Source: Desulfonatronum thiodismutans (GTDB lineage: Bacteria; Desulfobacterota; Desulfovibrionia; Desulfovibrionales; Desulfonatronaceae). From it: a stretch of 64,000 nt of DNA. Location of the stretch: positions 124,001 through 188,000 of the forward strand of contig NZ_JPIK01000013.1 in the NCBI RefSeq assembly GCF_000717475.1, in the 5' to 3' direction. The position numbers and the translations under genes were made by a program. Positions 36,583 through 48,100 of this stretch are shown piece after piece. Below the pieces are notes generated by a model that was given only the letters and a program-made list of their open reading frames with translations, did no database searches and was not told where the DNA came from. How positions within the stretch are numbered: position 1 is the stretch's first letter; each line of letters opens with the position of its first letter.

Positions 36583-36850
36583 GCCGTGAGTCGACAAAAG
36601 TCCGGGACCCTTTCGAATCGAGAGTCCATTCCTCTTGCACAATCCCGTTGAAGGAAGAAAGCGTCGCGCCCGCGAACTGGGCACCGCGAGTCGTCCTTGG
36701 ACCCGACATTTGCCTTTGTTTGAAAAAACGCACATATCTTGTGAAGCTAAAGAACAGGGTCGGACGCGTGCGGGGGATTTTCCCTCCGGCGGTGGACGAA
36801 CCATCCTCATTTCCGACCCCGCAAAACCCTGAGACCATCCAAAGGAAGCC

Positions 36851-39007
36851 GTGCCAAAGTCCAAGCCTCGGGCTGATAACAAGAGCAAGCATCTTCGGGC
36901 CAGAGCTGAGAAGCAACTGGCCGGGGATTCCCAGGGCATCCATAAAGCTCCTGTCGAGGATGTTCAGAAGCTGATCCATGAGCTGCGGGTGCATCAGATT
37001 GAGCTGGAAATCCAGAATGACGAACTGCGTGCGACTCAGGCGGCTCTTGAACAGTCCCGGAACAGGTATCACGAACTCTATGACTTTGCCCCTGTCGGAT
37101 ACTTTTGCCTGGACGAGAACAATCTGATCAGGGAGGTCAACCTTGTCGGCGCGGAACTCCTGGGTCTGGAAAGGGCGCTTTTGATCCGGCAGCGATTTTC
37201 CCGCTTCATCGCCCCGGACTCCCAGGATGCGTTCTATTTCCATCGAAAAAGAGTGCTTGCGTCCGAGGGCAAGCAGGTTTGCGAACTTGTGCTCGTGAAC
37301 AAGGACGGCTCGCGATTCCACGCCCAACTGCAAACCACGTCCGTGGTTGACGACGCAGCGAAGACCGATCGTTTGCGCATCGCGGTCATGGACATCACCG
37401 CGCGTGTCCGTCTCGAAGCGGAACTGAAGGTCGCGAACGAGGAACTGGAACAGCGGGTCGAGGCCCGCGCGAGTGAACTGATAAAAGCAAACCTGGAGCT
37501 CCGGAAGGAAATTGTTCTGCGTCGCCAGATCGAGCTGGAATTGCAGAAATCCGAAGAAAAATACCGCATCGTGGTTGAAAACGCGAATGAAGGTATTATC
37601 GTCACGCAAAATTCCGAAATTAAATTTTCAAATGCCAATTTTGAAAATATTACAGGATATACCAGGGAAGAGTTAGCCGGTTTGCCCATCGTTGATCTTG
37701 TCCATCCGGACGATGTCGCGATGGTCATGGAATATCAAGCGCGGGCAATGCGGGAGCAGGTGCAGCCACAGTCATATAATGCGAGAGTGGTCGGCAAGGC
37801 GGGGCAAATACGATGGCTGCGAAACAAAAGGGTGCTGATCGAATGGAACGACCGACCGGCCGTCCTGAGCTTTCTTGACGATATTACCGCTCAGATGCAC
37901 TCCGAAAAGGTGCTGAAGGAGATCGACGAACAGCTCAAGAATATTTTTCTGGAGTCGCCCATCGGCATCGCGGTCTATGATGCGCACGGCCTTATGTACG
38001 GAGTGAACAAATCCTATTTGACAATTTACGGAATGCCTGATGCAACCCGAGTCCTTGGAACATCGCTCTTTGACGACCCTCTGCTGAGCAGTGAGACGAA
38101 AGAAAGACTGCTGGCGGGCAACGCGATCCGGGAGGAGGTCGTTGTCGATTTTCCAAAAGCCGTTGATGGCGGCGTGCTTGATCCAACAAGAACGAAGGAG
38201 CTGTATCTGGACGTGCTGATCACCCCGCTGGGGATGAGCACGGGCGATGCCGTGGTCGGATATATGACCCAGATTCAGGACATTACGGAGGAAAAAGGCG
38301 CTCAACGGAGCATTCATGCTCTTTCCCAACAGCTCATCAGGGCCCATGAAGCCGAGCGTCTGATGATATCCCGCGAGCTTCACGATCGCGTGGGACAGGA
38401 CCTTTCGACCTTGAAAATCGGCCTTGATTCCTTGCGACACGAGCACCGCATTCAGAATCCGGAGTGTTTGGAGAAATTGACGGCGTTCTCCGATCTCACG
38501 CAACAGGCCATCATGGTTGTCCGGGACCTGGCCTATGAACTGCGTCCCCCAGGTCTTGATCAGTTCGGATTCGTGCGGGCCATGACGCAATACGGCAAGG
38601 ATTTCGCCGAGAAAACAGGGCTTGATATTCGCATGACCTTTACGGGCGTGGAAAATTCGTCTCTTGATGTCGATGCCGAGATCAATCTGTACCGGCTGGT
38701 CCAGGAAAGCCTGAACAACATCCACAAGCATGCCTTGGCCAGGCGGGCTGTCGTGAGGATGGTGGCATCCTTTCCGAAAATCATCTTGCGGATTGAAGAT
38801 GACGGCCTCGGCTTTGATCCGGTGCAACGGATGGCGGGCGCGACCGCGGAGAAGCGCATGGGCCTGCACAGCATGCGGGAACGGGCCACCCTGCTCGGAG
38901 GCACGATGCGCATCCGCTCACGACTGGGAAAAGGCACGCAAATCCTGGTCGAACTCCCTTATGAAAGGAAACCTCATGACTCAGAAAAAAACAGTATTGA
39001 TCGTTGA
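36851..39007 (+). CDS. PAS-domain sensor histidine kinase (HisKA_3/NarX-like)
   Basis: A 718-residue cytoplasmic kinase with no clear membrane segment. A coiled N-terminus precedes three PAS-like domains at about residues 75-185, 235-350 and 355-480. A HisKA_3 dimerisation domain follows with phosphoacceptor His511 in [11 protein letters not shown], then an ATPase domain with [14 protein letters not shown] and D-D-G-L-G-F-D-P. It would phosphorylate the LuxR-type regulator whose gene overlaps its end by 32 bases. GTG start with AAGGA. PAS domains suggest a cytoplasmic redox, ligand or energy signal; the signal is unknown. Confidence 0.93.
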   Translation: MPKSKPRADNKSKHLRARAEKQLAGDSQGIHKAPVEDVQKLIHELRVHQIELEIQNDELRATQAALEQSRNRYHELYDFAPVGYFCLDENNLIREVNLVGAELLGLERALLIRQRFSRFIAPDSQDAFYFHRKRVLASEGKQVCELVLVNKDGSRFHAQLQTTSVVDDAAKTDRLRIAVMDITARVRLEAELKVANEELEQRVEARASELIKANLELRKEIVLRRQIELELQKSEEKYRIVVENANEGIIVTQNSEIKFSNANFENITGYTREELAGLPIVDLVHPDDVAMVMEYQARAMREQVQPQSYNARVVGKAGQIRWLRNKRVLIEWNDRPAVLSFLDDITAQMHSEKVLKEIDEQLKNIFLESPIGIAVYDAHGLMYGVNKSYLTIYGMPDATRVLGTSLFDDPLLSSETKERLLAGNAIREEVVVDFPKAVDGGVLDPTRTKELYLDVLITPLGMSTGDAVVGYMTQIQDITEEKGAQRSIHALSQQLIRAHEAERLMISRELHDRVGQDLSTLKIGLDSLRHEHRIQNPECLEKLTAFSDLTQQAIMVVRDLAYELRPPGLDQFGFVRAMTQYGKDFAEKTGLDIRMTFTGVENSSLDVDAEINLYRLVQESLNNIHKHALARRAVVRMVASFPKIILRIEDDGLGFDPVQRMAGATAEKRMGLHSMRERATLLGGTMRIRSRLGKGTQILVELPYERKPHDSEKNSIDR

Positions 39008-39653
39008 TGATCACCCGCTCTACAGGGAAGGTTTGAAGGCAATTATCAATCGAAGCCCGATATTCGAGGTGGTCGGGGAAGCCGGCGACGGGAAGGCGGG
39101 GCTTCAGCAAGCCAAAGAGTTGCGGCCCGATCTTGCCCTGGTGGACATATCCATGCCCGAAAAAGGCGGCATCGATCTGGTCCAGGATCTGAAAAGCCTT
39201 CGGCCCGAGACGCGGATCCTGGTTGTCAGCATGCATTCCAGGATAGACTACATCACCAAGGCCTTCCAGGCCGGGGCACTGGGGTACATGGTCAAGGAAT
39301 CCGCCGGCGATGGGCTGCTGAAAGCAATGGAAGCCGTGGCCAACGAAGAGTTTTTCCTGGACAGTTCGCTGTCCCGGGAAGTGATCCTGAAAATCTCAAA
39401 AATTCCTGATGCGCAGACGGTCGTCATCAATGGCGACTACGGGAGCCTGACCTCCCGCGAGCAAGAGATCCTGCGGCTGCTGGCGGAAGGGCAAACAGCC
39501 AAGGAAATAGCGAATCGGCTAGCCATCAGCCCGAAAACAGTCGAAAATCACCGCGTCAACATCATGCGCAAGCTCGAACTCCGACGGCCCATCGACCTGA
39601 TTCGCTACGCGGTCCGAATCGGGCTGATCGATGTGGACCAGTGGAAGGATTGA
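38976..39653 (+). CDS. NarL/LuxR-family response regulator
   Basis: A 225-residue regulator. The receiver domain has phosphoacceptor Asp57 in L-V-D-I-S-M-P and Lys107. The C-terminal LuxR helix-turn-helix contains L-T-S-R-E-Q-E-I-L-R-L-L-A-E-G, K-E-I-A-N-R-L-A-I-S-P-K-T-V-E-N-H. AAAGGAA lies just before the ATG at 38976 inside the kinase gene, so translation is coupled. As the last gene of the pair and the first regulator of the downstream region, it is a good candidate to control the genes that follow, but no binding site is proven. Confidence 0.95.
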   Translation: MTQKKTVLIVDDHPLYREGLKAIINRSPIFEVVGEAGDGKAGLQQAKELRPDLALVDISMPEKGGIDLVQDLKSLRPETRILVVSMHSRIDYITKAFQAGALGYMVKESAGDGLLKAMEAVANEEFFLDSSLSREVILKISKIPDAQTVVINGDYGSLTSREQEILRLLAEGQTAKEIANRLAISPKTVENHRVNIMRKLELRRPIDLIRYAVRIGLIDVDQWKD

Positions 39654-39786
39654 GCCCGACCCGCCCGCCCACTCACGATCACTTTTTCCCTCTCCCCTGA
39701 GCACGAGCAGGGAACGCACCTCCGCACCTCCCTCGCAACACTCGCACTCCCAACCTCCACCCGGGAGATACTCCCATCTTCCGGGG

Positions 39787-39832
39787 TTTTTCCTCGGTAT
39801 AATTAAGCGATTTCCCTACAGACACGGCTCAG
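39787..39832 (+). promoter_or_regulatory. Conserved ~45-base upstream box, copy 1
   Basis: TTTTTCCTCG, a variable AT-rich middle and TTTCCCTACAGACACGG match boxes at 56156 and 59611. It lies about 115 bases upstream of the secreted-protein gene at 39948, within a 294-base gap after the response regulator. The box is followed by a short hairpin GACGAA/TTCGTC. It could be a promoter region, operator or leader-RNA element; sequence alone does not decide. Confidence 0.6.
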
Positions 39833-39947
39833 GGAAAAGCTACACTTCGTCCTGAAAGCTGAAACAGGTGAGACGACGAAAAGTTCGTCCGGCGTCCAGC
39901 GGTTTGTCCAACGCCATGCCCACGGCCGTTGCGGAAGGAGGGAAGCC

Positions 39948-40460
39948 ATGAAGTGCATTTTGAGAATGGCCGTATTGTGCGCGGTCGCTTTCTTCCTGCT
40001 GGGTCTCGTCGGTGCGGTTCAGGCCCAAAAACAACCGAATCAACCGGGTCGGAGTGCGCTTGTTCAACCTGAATTGCGGACCATGGATGATTTTCAACAA
40101 ATGGTCCGCCGGATGCTCCCGGGGTTACGTAAAGGTTTTGATATGGCCGAAGCCGCCGACCTGTTCGACGGCTTTGTAAGCCAGGTCGAACAGGCCGACA
40201 TTGAAATAATCGAGGTGCTCCCGGAAAGAAATCTCTTGTGGATGATGTTCGTTGATGGACAAAACGTTGATGTCATCGAGAACGTGGCCAGGGCGGGAAA
40301 AGATCCCTTCATGGCCTTCGTGGTGACCGTGGAAAGAAATGCAAACCTCCACGTCTTTGTCGTCCCGGCGATGTGCGGCAACCTTGGACTGGCCCGGATC
40401 GTCGCTCCGTCCCTCTCCGCTCCCGTCGGCATGAATTCAGCCCAGGCTTGGGGTTTTTGA
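39948..40460 (+). CDS. Secreted protein of unknown function, paralogue of the gene at 40881
   Basis: A 170-residue protein with a signal peptide ending V-Q-A-Q (about residue 27). The mature part shares about 115 residues with the next but one gene: P-E-L-x-T-x-x-x-F-Q-x-M-V near the start, L-P-x-L-R-x-G-F, F-V-x-Q-V-x-Q-A-x-I-E in the middle, and F-V-V-P-x-x-C-G-N near the end. No enzyme motif is recognised; a single Cys is conserved in both. AGGAGG precedes the ATG. It is presumably periplasmic. It ends shortly after the shared domain, whereas the paralogue continues into a beta-barrel. Confidence 0.75.
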   Translation: MKCILRMAVLCAVAFFLLGLVGAVQAQKQPNQPGRSALVQPELRTMDDFQQMVRRMLPGLRKGFDMAEAADLFDGFVSQVEQADIEIIEVLPERNLLWMMFVDGQNVDVIENVARAGKDPFMAFVVTVERNANLHVFVVPAMCGNLGLARIVAPSLSAPVGMNSAQAWGF

Positions 40461-40594
40461 ACGAACCGTCGGAGACGATTTTTTTCGACACCCACTGAGG
40501 CTGCTGATCCGTCACTCCAATCTGGAAAGCAATCCCGTGGAACTTTGTGACATGATATTCGTGTTTAACATTGAAAACAGTAAAGGAGATAGGA

Positions 40595-40786
40595 ATGCCC
40601 ATAATTAATTTGATTATTATTCTGGTCGTCATCGGCGTTGTTCTCTGGCTGGTCAACAACTACATCCCCATGGACGGAAAAATTAAACAAATACTGAATG
40701 TCGTCGTGATTATTGCTGTTATCATATGGTTGTTAAGTGTCTTTGGAGTAATAGGATCTCTGTCAGGAATACGAGTCGGAGGTTGA
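40595..40786 (+). CDS. Thivi_2564-type small membrane protein
   Basis: A 63-residue protein with two hydrophobic helices (about residues 3-22 and 31-53), separated by the loop N-N-Y-I-P-M-D-G-K-I-K. Start I-I-N-L-I-I-I-L and the loop L-V-N-N-Y-I-P-M match the Thivi_2564 family as I know it. The function of that family is unknown; members are often near stress or envelope genes. AAGGAG fixes the start at the ATG 40595, although the frame is open further upstream. It lies between the two paralogous secreted-protein genes. Confidence 0.82.
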   Translation: MPIINLIIILVVIGVVLWLVNNYIPMDGKIKQILNVVVIIAVIIWLLSVFGVIGSLSGIRVGG

Positions 40787-40880
40787 TAATGATCTGAATG
40801 GTGCTCCGAGAGGTGCGTGCCGGACAAATTGTTTGATTCGGCATGGGAACATGATCGTCTTTAAAAAAGGGGGAAAGGGA

Positions 40881-41870
40881 ATGGAACGCGTTTTGAAGTT
40901 GGGCGTATGGTTGGTGGCGATGTTCGTGTTGTTGGGTGTTGTCGGTACGGCTCAGGCCCAAACGGAACTCAAGGAATTGGGCCGGAATCCGTTTTACAAA
41001 CCTGAATTGCAAACGGTCGGCGAATTTCAGGATATGGTCAAAGAGACGCTTCCGGATTTGAGAAGAGGTTTTGCAACGGCCGGCGCCTCTGCATTGCTTG
41101 ACGATTTCGTGATTCAGGTCCAGCAGGCCAACATTGAAAAAGTCGACGTGCCCATTGGTGAGCAACTGCAGTGGATGATCTATAAAAAGGCGCAACGCGT
41201 CGAAGTCATGAAAAACGTGATCTGGGCCGGCAAAGAGCCTTTCGAGGCATATCGGTTGGTCGTTGAAAGAGACGGAAAGCGCAATGTTTTCGTGGTCCCG
41301 ACGATATGCGGCAACGTATCTCTGCTTCGGTCAAGCGATCTGCCCGCTCCCGCTCCCGTTGTCACGGCACCGACACCGGCGACGCCGCCGGTTGTCGCGG
41401 CGCCGGCTCCCGCTCCCGCTCCCGCCCCGGCCACGGATACCTCATGGACGGAGCCGATTCTGAAGCGCGGGAACTTCGTCGTCGATCTCGGCTATCTGCA
41501 TCAGCCTGATCCCGCGAACTATTTGTTGATGCGGGTCGGCTACGCCTATCGCTTTCATGAGCATTTTTCCCTTTTGGGCATGATCGGATTTGCTCCGGTC
41601 GTCCACGGTGACGACGACACTGATTCGTTCATGGCTGATCTGACCGCCAATTACCACTTCGATCGAATGTACTTCGGAGGCGGTATGGGATTCTGGCATT
41701 CCAGCCGGAAGGATCGCGCGGATATGATCGTGAACGCGGGCTACCGGATTTACGGGGAAGCGTATCAGCGCAATCTTTCCTTGTTTGTCGAGGGCCGCAT
41801 AGGAGTGGAGGATCTCAACGATTTTAACGATTACGTCCGCTATGGCGCAGGCTTGCGTTTTCAGTTTTAA
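40881..41870 (+). CDS. Secreted protein with paralogous domain, Pro/Ala linker and outer-membrane beta-barrel-like C-terminus
   Basis: About 329 residues. The signal peptide ends T-A-Q-A-Q. Residues about 30-152 are the domain shared with the protein at 39948. A Pro/Ala/Val-rich linker (about 155-192) leads to a C-terminal region with alternating hydrophobic strands such as Y-A-Y-R-F-H-E-H-F-S-L-L-G-M-I-G, ending R-Y-G-A-G-L-R-F-Q-F with the terminal Phe typical of outer-membrane barrels. I infer a periplasmic sensor or binding domain tethered to the outer membrane. ATG at 40881 was chosen because the signal peptide starts there; 40851 is the alternative. Confidence 0.72.
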   Translation: MERVLKLGVWLVAMFVLLGVVGTAQAQTELKELGRNPFYKPELQTVGEFQDMVKETLPDLRRGFATAGASALLDDFVIQVQQANIEKVDVPIGEQLQWMIYKKAQRVEVMKNVIWAGKEPFEAYRLVVERDGKRNVFVVPTICGNVSLLRSSDLPAPAPVVTAPTPATPPVVAAPAPAPAPAPATDTSWTEPILKRGNFVVDLGYLHQPDPANYLLMRVGYAYRFHEHFSLLGMIGFAPVVHGDDDTDSFMADLTANYHFDRMYFGGGMGFWHSSRKDRADMIVNAGYRIYGEAYQRNLSLFVEGRIGVEDLNDFNDYVRYGAGLRFQF

Positions 41871-41944
41871 GGTGTCGGTTCCTCTCCGTCGGCAACAAGG
41901 AGCAACCCGTCTGTTTTCGTAGAGGCGGTCGCGAACGATGTTCA

Positions 41945-41970
41945 CAGGGGCGGTTGGTAAACCGCCCCTG
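41945..41970 (+). terminator. Hairpin terminator candidate after the barrel protein
   Basis: A perfect 11-bp stem (CAGGGGCGGTT with complement) and a four-base loop lie 75 bases after the stop. Only short T runs follow (TTCGGTTT), so it may be a terminator or simply another hairpin. The 327-base gap holding it also contains the REP-like element at 42035. Confidence 0.6.
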
Positions 41971-42034
41971 TTCGGTTTCAAAGGTTTCAGCGTAACTGTT
42001 CAATAACTTCGGGCAAGTGGACCACTCAAAAACA

Positions 42035-42125
42035 CCTGGACCCCGGCCTGCGCCGGGGTGACGACCGAGAAGATTCGCTATCGAGGTATTCCATTCCGTC
42101 ATACCGGCGCAGGCCGGTATCCAGG
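42035..42125. repeat. REP-like palindromic repeat
   Basis: The left arm CCTGGACCCCGGCCTGCGCC, continuing GGGGTGACG, faces the inverted CGTCATACCGGCGCAGGCCG, continuing GTATCCAGG, across about 32 bases. Each arm is itself palindromic around GGCCTGCGCCGG. This arrangement is a common dispersed intergenic element in proteobacteria. It lies 72 bases upstream of the giant glucan synthase gene and may act as a transcription or mRNA-stability barrier. Confidence 0.8.
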
Positions 42126-42197
42126 CAACACGGAGTCCCGGAGGTAGTCTACCTGGCCTTACTGATCAATTACGTTCCAGCCAAGGATGTTTGTGCC

Positions 42198-45100
42198 ATG
42201 ACGCTCACCACGGCGACAATTGTCGAAAAATCAGGTCAACTCCGGGAGCGTTTGCGCTGGGTTCTTCGTTTCCAGGAGAACAAAGACGACGAAGCGCCGC
42301 TGCGTTCCGAGTTGTTCAGCACCTCCCAGATGGAGGAACACGGTAAAATCCTCGCGGGCATGCATGCCTTGGGCGCGGAGCATGCCCCGGAGCGTCTGCT
42401 GGGAAGGCTTGCCAAGAACGAGAAGGTCCTGTTCGAGGTTCGCGATCTGCTGACTGAGGTGGTGCAGGCCAACCGCGTGATTATTCCGGCGGGGGAATGG
42501 CTGCTGGACAATTTTTATCTGATCGAAGAGCAGATTCTGGTGGCCGGGAAGCTGTTGCCCAAGAACTACGCCAGAAAGCTTCCCCGCCTGAAGGATGGCC
42601 CGTCCAGAGGCCTTCCCCGAGTATACGACATTGCCCTGGAGACCATCGCCCACGGCGACGGGCGGGTGGATCTGGAGAGCCTGAGCGGATTTGTCGCTGC
42701 CTATCAGACGGTTACGCCACTGCGTCTGGGAGAACTGTGGGCCATTCCGATCATGCTGCGCCTGGCCCTGATCGAAAATCTGAGGCGGATTGCCGCGCGA
42801 ATTGCCGTGAACCGGGCCGACCGCGACCTGGCTGATCACTGGGCCGACAAAATTTTGGAGACAGCCCAAAAAGACCCCAAAAAGCTGATCCTCACGGTTG
42901 CCGACATGGCCAGGTCGGCTCCGCCCATGGTCAGCTCCTTTGTCGCGGAGCTGGCCCGTCGCCTCCAGGGACAGGGCCCGGCGCTCGCACTTCCTCTGGC
43001 CTGGGTCGAGCAGCAACTCCTGGAATCCCCCCTGACCATTGATCAACTGGTCCAATCGGAGAACCAGCAGCAGGCGGCTGATCAGCTTTCCATCAGCAAC
43101 AGCATCGCGGGCCTGCGCGTCCTGAGCGTCATCGACTGGCGCCGATTCGTGGAGACTCTGAGCGCCGTTGAACACATCCTGCAAAGGGACCCGGCCGGAA
43201 TCTATGGCCGCACGCACTTCAACACCCGGGATCAATACCGGCACGTGGTGGAGGAGATCGCCAAAAAAGGCGGACTCACCGAAATGGAAGTGGCCCGAAC
43301 AGCCATCGAGCTGGCCGGACAAGGCGCTGCCGGGGCGCATGGCGACAGCCGGACGGGGCATGTCGGGTTCTACCTCATCGATATCGGGCGGGCTCAGCTT
43401 GAAAGTCGGGTTCGTGCCGGATCATCGGTCCTGGACAAGCTGCGTGGCGTTGGGCGCCGATTTCCCCTGCTCTTGTATCTCGGCTCGATTTTTTTCCTCA
43501 CGGGGATATTCACCGCGGGTTTGCTGGCAAAGACCCGTGCGGACGGTTTGGACGGCGTGCTGCTTGGGCTCGTGGCCGCCGTATTCCTGCTGGCGGTCAG
43601 CCAGCCGGCCATAGCGCTGGTCAACCTTGTCGCGACACGTCTTGCCAAGCCGCATGCGCTTCCCCGCATGGATTTTTCCAAGGGCATTCCACCCGATTCG
43701 TCCACGCTGGTCGTGATCCCAGCCATGCTTTCCAGCCCGGAGAGCGTCACGGACCTGATCAATGCCCTGGAAGTCCGATTTCTGGCCGGACGGGAAGAAA
43801 GCCTGCGCTTTGGCCTGCTGACCGACTTCCTGGACGCGGACCAGGAGACCGTCGCCGAGGATGCACCGCTGTTGCTGTCGGCCCAACAAGGCATCGAGGG
43901 GTTGAACGAGAAATACAAAGAGGCCGGCGACGCCTTCTTTCTTTTTCATCGCTCCCGGCAATGGAACCCGCGGGAGCGGATCTGGATGGGCTATGAGCGG
44001 AAGCGGGGCAAACTCGCGGCGCTGAATGCGCTGCTCAGGAACAATCGTGAGGGCGGTCCTGATGGTGGTTTTGGGGCCGATTCCAGGGGCGATTTCTCGC
44101 TGATCGTGGGCAATCTCGAAGTGTTGCGGGACGTGAAGTACGTCATCACCCTGGACACGGACACGGACCTGCCGCGGGATACCGCATGGCAGCTCGTGGG
44201 CGCGATGGCCCATCCCTTGAACCGTCCCCAATACGACGAGGACAAAGGACGTATCGTGTCCGGATACGGCATCCTGCAGCCCCGGGCGGCCGTCAGCCTG
44301 CCGGGAACGAACAGGTCCCGGTATGCCCGGATGTATGGGATTGACGCCGGTATCGACCCCTATACCGGAGTTGTCTCGGACGTCTATCAAGATCTCTTCG
44401 GCGAAGGCTCGTACATCGGCAAGGGGATTTACGACGTCGACGCCTTTGATCAGGTGCTCCGGGATCGGTTTCCCGAGAACCTGATCCTCAGCCACGATCT
44501 CATCGAGGGATGCCATGCCCGGTCCGGGCTGATCAGCGACGTGCAGCTCTTCGAAGAGTATCCGGCGCGCTATAGTGAAGACGTGAGCCGCCGCACGCGC
44601 TGGATTCGTGGGGATTGGCAGATCCTGCGATGGATTTTTCCCGGCGTTCCCGGCCCGAAGACGAAATTTACGAAGAATGCGCTCTCACTCCTGTCCCGGT
44701 GGAAGATCCTGGACAATCTCCGGCGCAGTCTCGTGCCCATGGCGCTGACTCTCCTGCTCGTGTTCGGCTGGACCGTCTCGGCCACGCCCTGGTTCTGGAC
44801 CGCGGTGGTCATCGGCATCGTGCTGGTTCCGGCCCTGATCAACTGCCTGATGGGCTTCTTCAATACAAAGGGCCACGCCCTGATGAGCCATCACCTTGCC
44901 GGCGCGGCCCAAGCCATCGGCGGATGCCTTGCCCAATCCACTTTCACGTTGCTCTGTCTGCCGTATGAGGCGGCCACCAATGGCGCCGCCATCCTGCGAA
45001 CCATGTGGCGGATGGGGGTATCCGGCCGAGGGCTCCTGGAATGGAACCCGCCGGGTCTGGCCCATGGGACGGGACGAACAGCGTCGGGCCTGGCAGCGCT

Positions 45101-48100
45101 TGGCGCGTCGTATCGCCGGATGTGGATCGGCCCGGTCGCGGCCATGACCGTGACGGGGTATCTCGTTCCGCCTCAGGCAATGGTTCCGCCAGGGGCACTG
45201 GTCGCGGCCCTGCCGCTGCTGGTCCTCTGGTTTGTCTCTCCCCTGATTGCCTGGTGGATCAGTCAACCCATCAGGCCCCCAAAAGTCCGCTTGACCGATG
45301 ATCAGTTGGTCTTCCTGCGCAAGCTGTCGCGCAAGACCTGGGCCTTTTTCGAGAAATTCGTCGGCCCCGAAGACCACTGGCTGCCCCCGGACAATTATCA
45401 GGAAGCACCACGCAAGGTGGTGGCGCACCGCACGTCGCCCACCAACATGGGTTTTGCGCTGCTCTCGAATTTGTCGGCCCTCGACTTCGGCTACATCAAC
45501 GTCGGACGCTTCATGGAGCGCACGGAGAACGCCCTGGGGGCAATGGAAGGGCTGGCCCGGCACCGCGGCCACTTCTACAACTGGTACGACACCCAAACCC
45601 GCGAGCCGCTCCTGCCCATGTACGTTTCCTCGGTGGACAGCGGGAACCTGGCCGCGAGTCTGATGACCTTGCGTGAAGGGTTGCTCGCGCTTCCCGACCA
45701 GAAGCTCACGGGAGACCGGCTGTTCGACGGAATCGCCGATACGGCCTTGGTGCTCATGGACGTCGCGAGTGGAAGCATACCCGCGAAGCTGACCCAGTTC
45801 ATGTACGACCTTGAGTCCGTCCGGTCTTCCCCTCCGGACGCGAGCCCGCCAAACGCGAGTCCGGCGGCCAAGACCCTTGGGGATCTGAAGGCGTCCCTGG
45901 AGCGGCTGGCAATAACCGCGCGAGAGGTGGATCTGAGCTTTGAAGACAACCCTGAAAGTGAAACCATGTGGTGGGCGCGGTCCCTTGAGCAACAATGCCG
46001 GGATGCGGTTGACGAGTTGAACGTGCTGGTGCCCTGGGCCGGGCCGCCCTTTTCCGGGCAAATTGCCGATCAAATTATTGATCAAATTCCCTCTCTCAAG
46101 GATATCCCCACGCTGCGCCGACTGGCCTGCCTTGATAATGACGTACCGACCCTGATTGAGGAAATGCGCCAAAGCAGCGGGACGCCGGAGGAAAAACAAC
46201 GACTCGACACGTTTGAACGGCTGATCATGGAGTCCAGTCGCAGTGCCGGGAGAAGCATCGCCCGCCTGGAAGATCTTGCGCACCAGTGCCAGAAACTTGC
46301 CCGGAACATGGAATTCGACTTCCTGTACGACAGCGCGCGCCGTCTGCTGGCCATCGGCTACAACGTCAGCGAGGGGCGCAGGGATGGAAGCTTCTACGAC
46401 CTGCTGGCTTCGGAAGCGCGGTTGAGCAGTTTCGTGGCCATTGCCCAGGGCCAACTGCCTCAGGAAAGCTGGTTTGCTCTGGGGCGGTTGCTGACCATTG
46501 CCGGCGGAGAGTCGGTTCTTCTGTCCTGGAGCGGCTCCATGTTTGAATATCTGATGCCGCTGGTGATAATGCCCACCTACGATCAGACGATTCTTGATCA
46601 AAGCTGCAAGGCGGCCGTGGCCAGGCAGATCGACTACGGCAAGCAACGCGGCGTGCCATGGGGAATTTCGGAATCCGGCTACAACATGACCGATAGTCTG
46701 CTCAACTATCAGTACAAGGCTTTTGGGGTGCCCGGTCTTGGTCTGCAACGCGGACTGGCCGAGGATCTGGTCATCACCCCCTATGCTTCGGCATTGGCGC
46801 TGATGGTGGCGCCCGAAGCAGCCTGTCGTAATCTTGAGGATATGTCGTCCCGTGGTTTTCAAGGCAGGTACGGATTCTACGAGGCCATTGACTACACACC
46901 AAGTCATCTGCCTCGCGGGCGGACCAACGCCGTGGTTCGTTCCTACATGGCCCACCATCAAGGCATGAGCCTGCTCGCCCTGACGCATCTGCTTTTGGAC
47001 CAGCCCATGCGGAAACGGTTCGAGGCGAATCCCATGTTTCAGGCAACCGTGCTGTTGCTTCAGGAGCGGTTGCCCAAGAGTACGGCATACCACTCGCAAA
47101 TCTCGGAATTGTCCGAGTCCCGGAAAATGTCGACCTCTTTGAAGGAGAAGCCGCTGCGCATCTCCACGACTCCGCATACGTCCATCCCCGAGGTGCAGCT
47201 CCTGTCCAACGGAAGATATCATGTCATGGTCACCAATGCCGGCGGCGGCTATAGCCGCTGGCAAGATTTGGCCGTGACCCGGTGGCGTGAAGATGGCACC
47301 AGCGATAATTGGGGGGCCTTCTGTTATATCCGGGACATGTCCAGCGGTGTCTTCTGGTCCACGGCGCACCAGCCGACGCTCAAGCCGGCCGAGCGCTACG
47401 AAGCCATCTTCTCCGAAGGCCGGGTCGAGTTCCGCCGCAGGGATGAGGATATCGACACCCATACGGAGATCGCCGTTTCACCCGAGGATGACATCGAGCT
47501 GCGCCGGATCACCATTACCAACCGGTCCAAGACCCGCAGGTCCATCGAAGTGACCAGCTATGCGGAAGTCGTCCTGGCATCGCCGGCGTCCGACGCGGCG
47601 CATCCAGCCTTCAGCAATCTCTTCGTCCAAACCGAGATCATCAGGCCCCAGTGCGCGATTATGGCCACCCGGCGACCTCGGTTTGCCGACGAGCAGCCGC
47701 CGTGGATGTTCCACACCATGGCCGTCCACGGCGCGGACATGGGCGAAATGTCCTATGAGACCGACAGGTTGCGGTTTATCGGTCGCGGGAACACGCCGGC
47801 CGCTCCCGAAGCCATGCTCAGCCGCTTACCCCTTTCCGGCGGCGAAGGGCCGGTCTTGGATCCCATCGTGGCCATTCGCTGCCGGATCACCCTGGATCCG
47901 GAAACATCGGCAACCGTGAACATCATCACCGGCGCGGCACAAACCCGCGATGTCTGTGCGGGACTGGTAGGCAAATACCGGGACCGCTATCTTGTGGACC
48001 GTGTTTTTGAGCTGGCCTGGACCCATAGCCAGGTGCTTCTGCAGCAGATCAACGCCACGGAAGCCGACGCGCAGCTCTACGGGCGGCTCGCGGCCTCGGT

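Noticed and set aside
39815..39915. Resemblance of CACGGCTCAGGG with a following stem to a c-di-GMP-I riboswitch
   Set aside because: Only the first dozen bases are similar. The GGGACGCAAAGCC part and the second stem are absent, and the other two copies of the box do not keep the downstream bases.
44685..47462. A 925-codon open frame antisense to the glucan synthase
   Set aside because: It is a frame shadow of a high-GC gene: no start context, no domain, and the sense strand encodes clear GT84 and glycoamylase-like domains across it.
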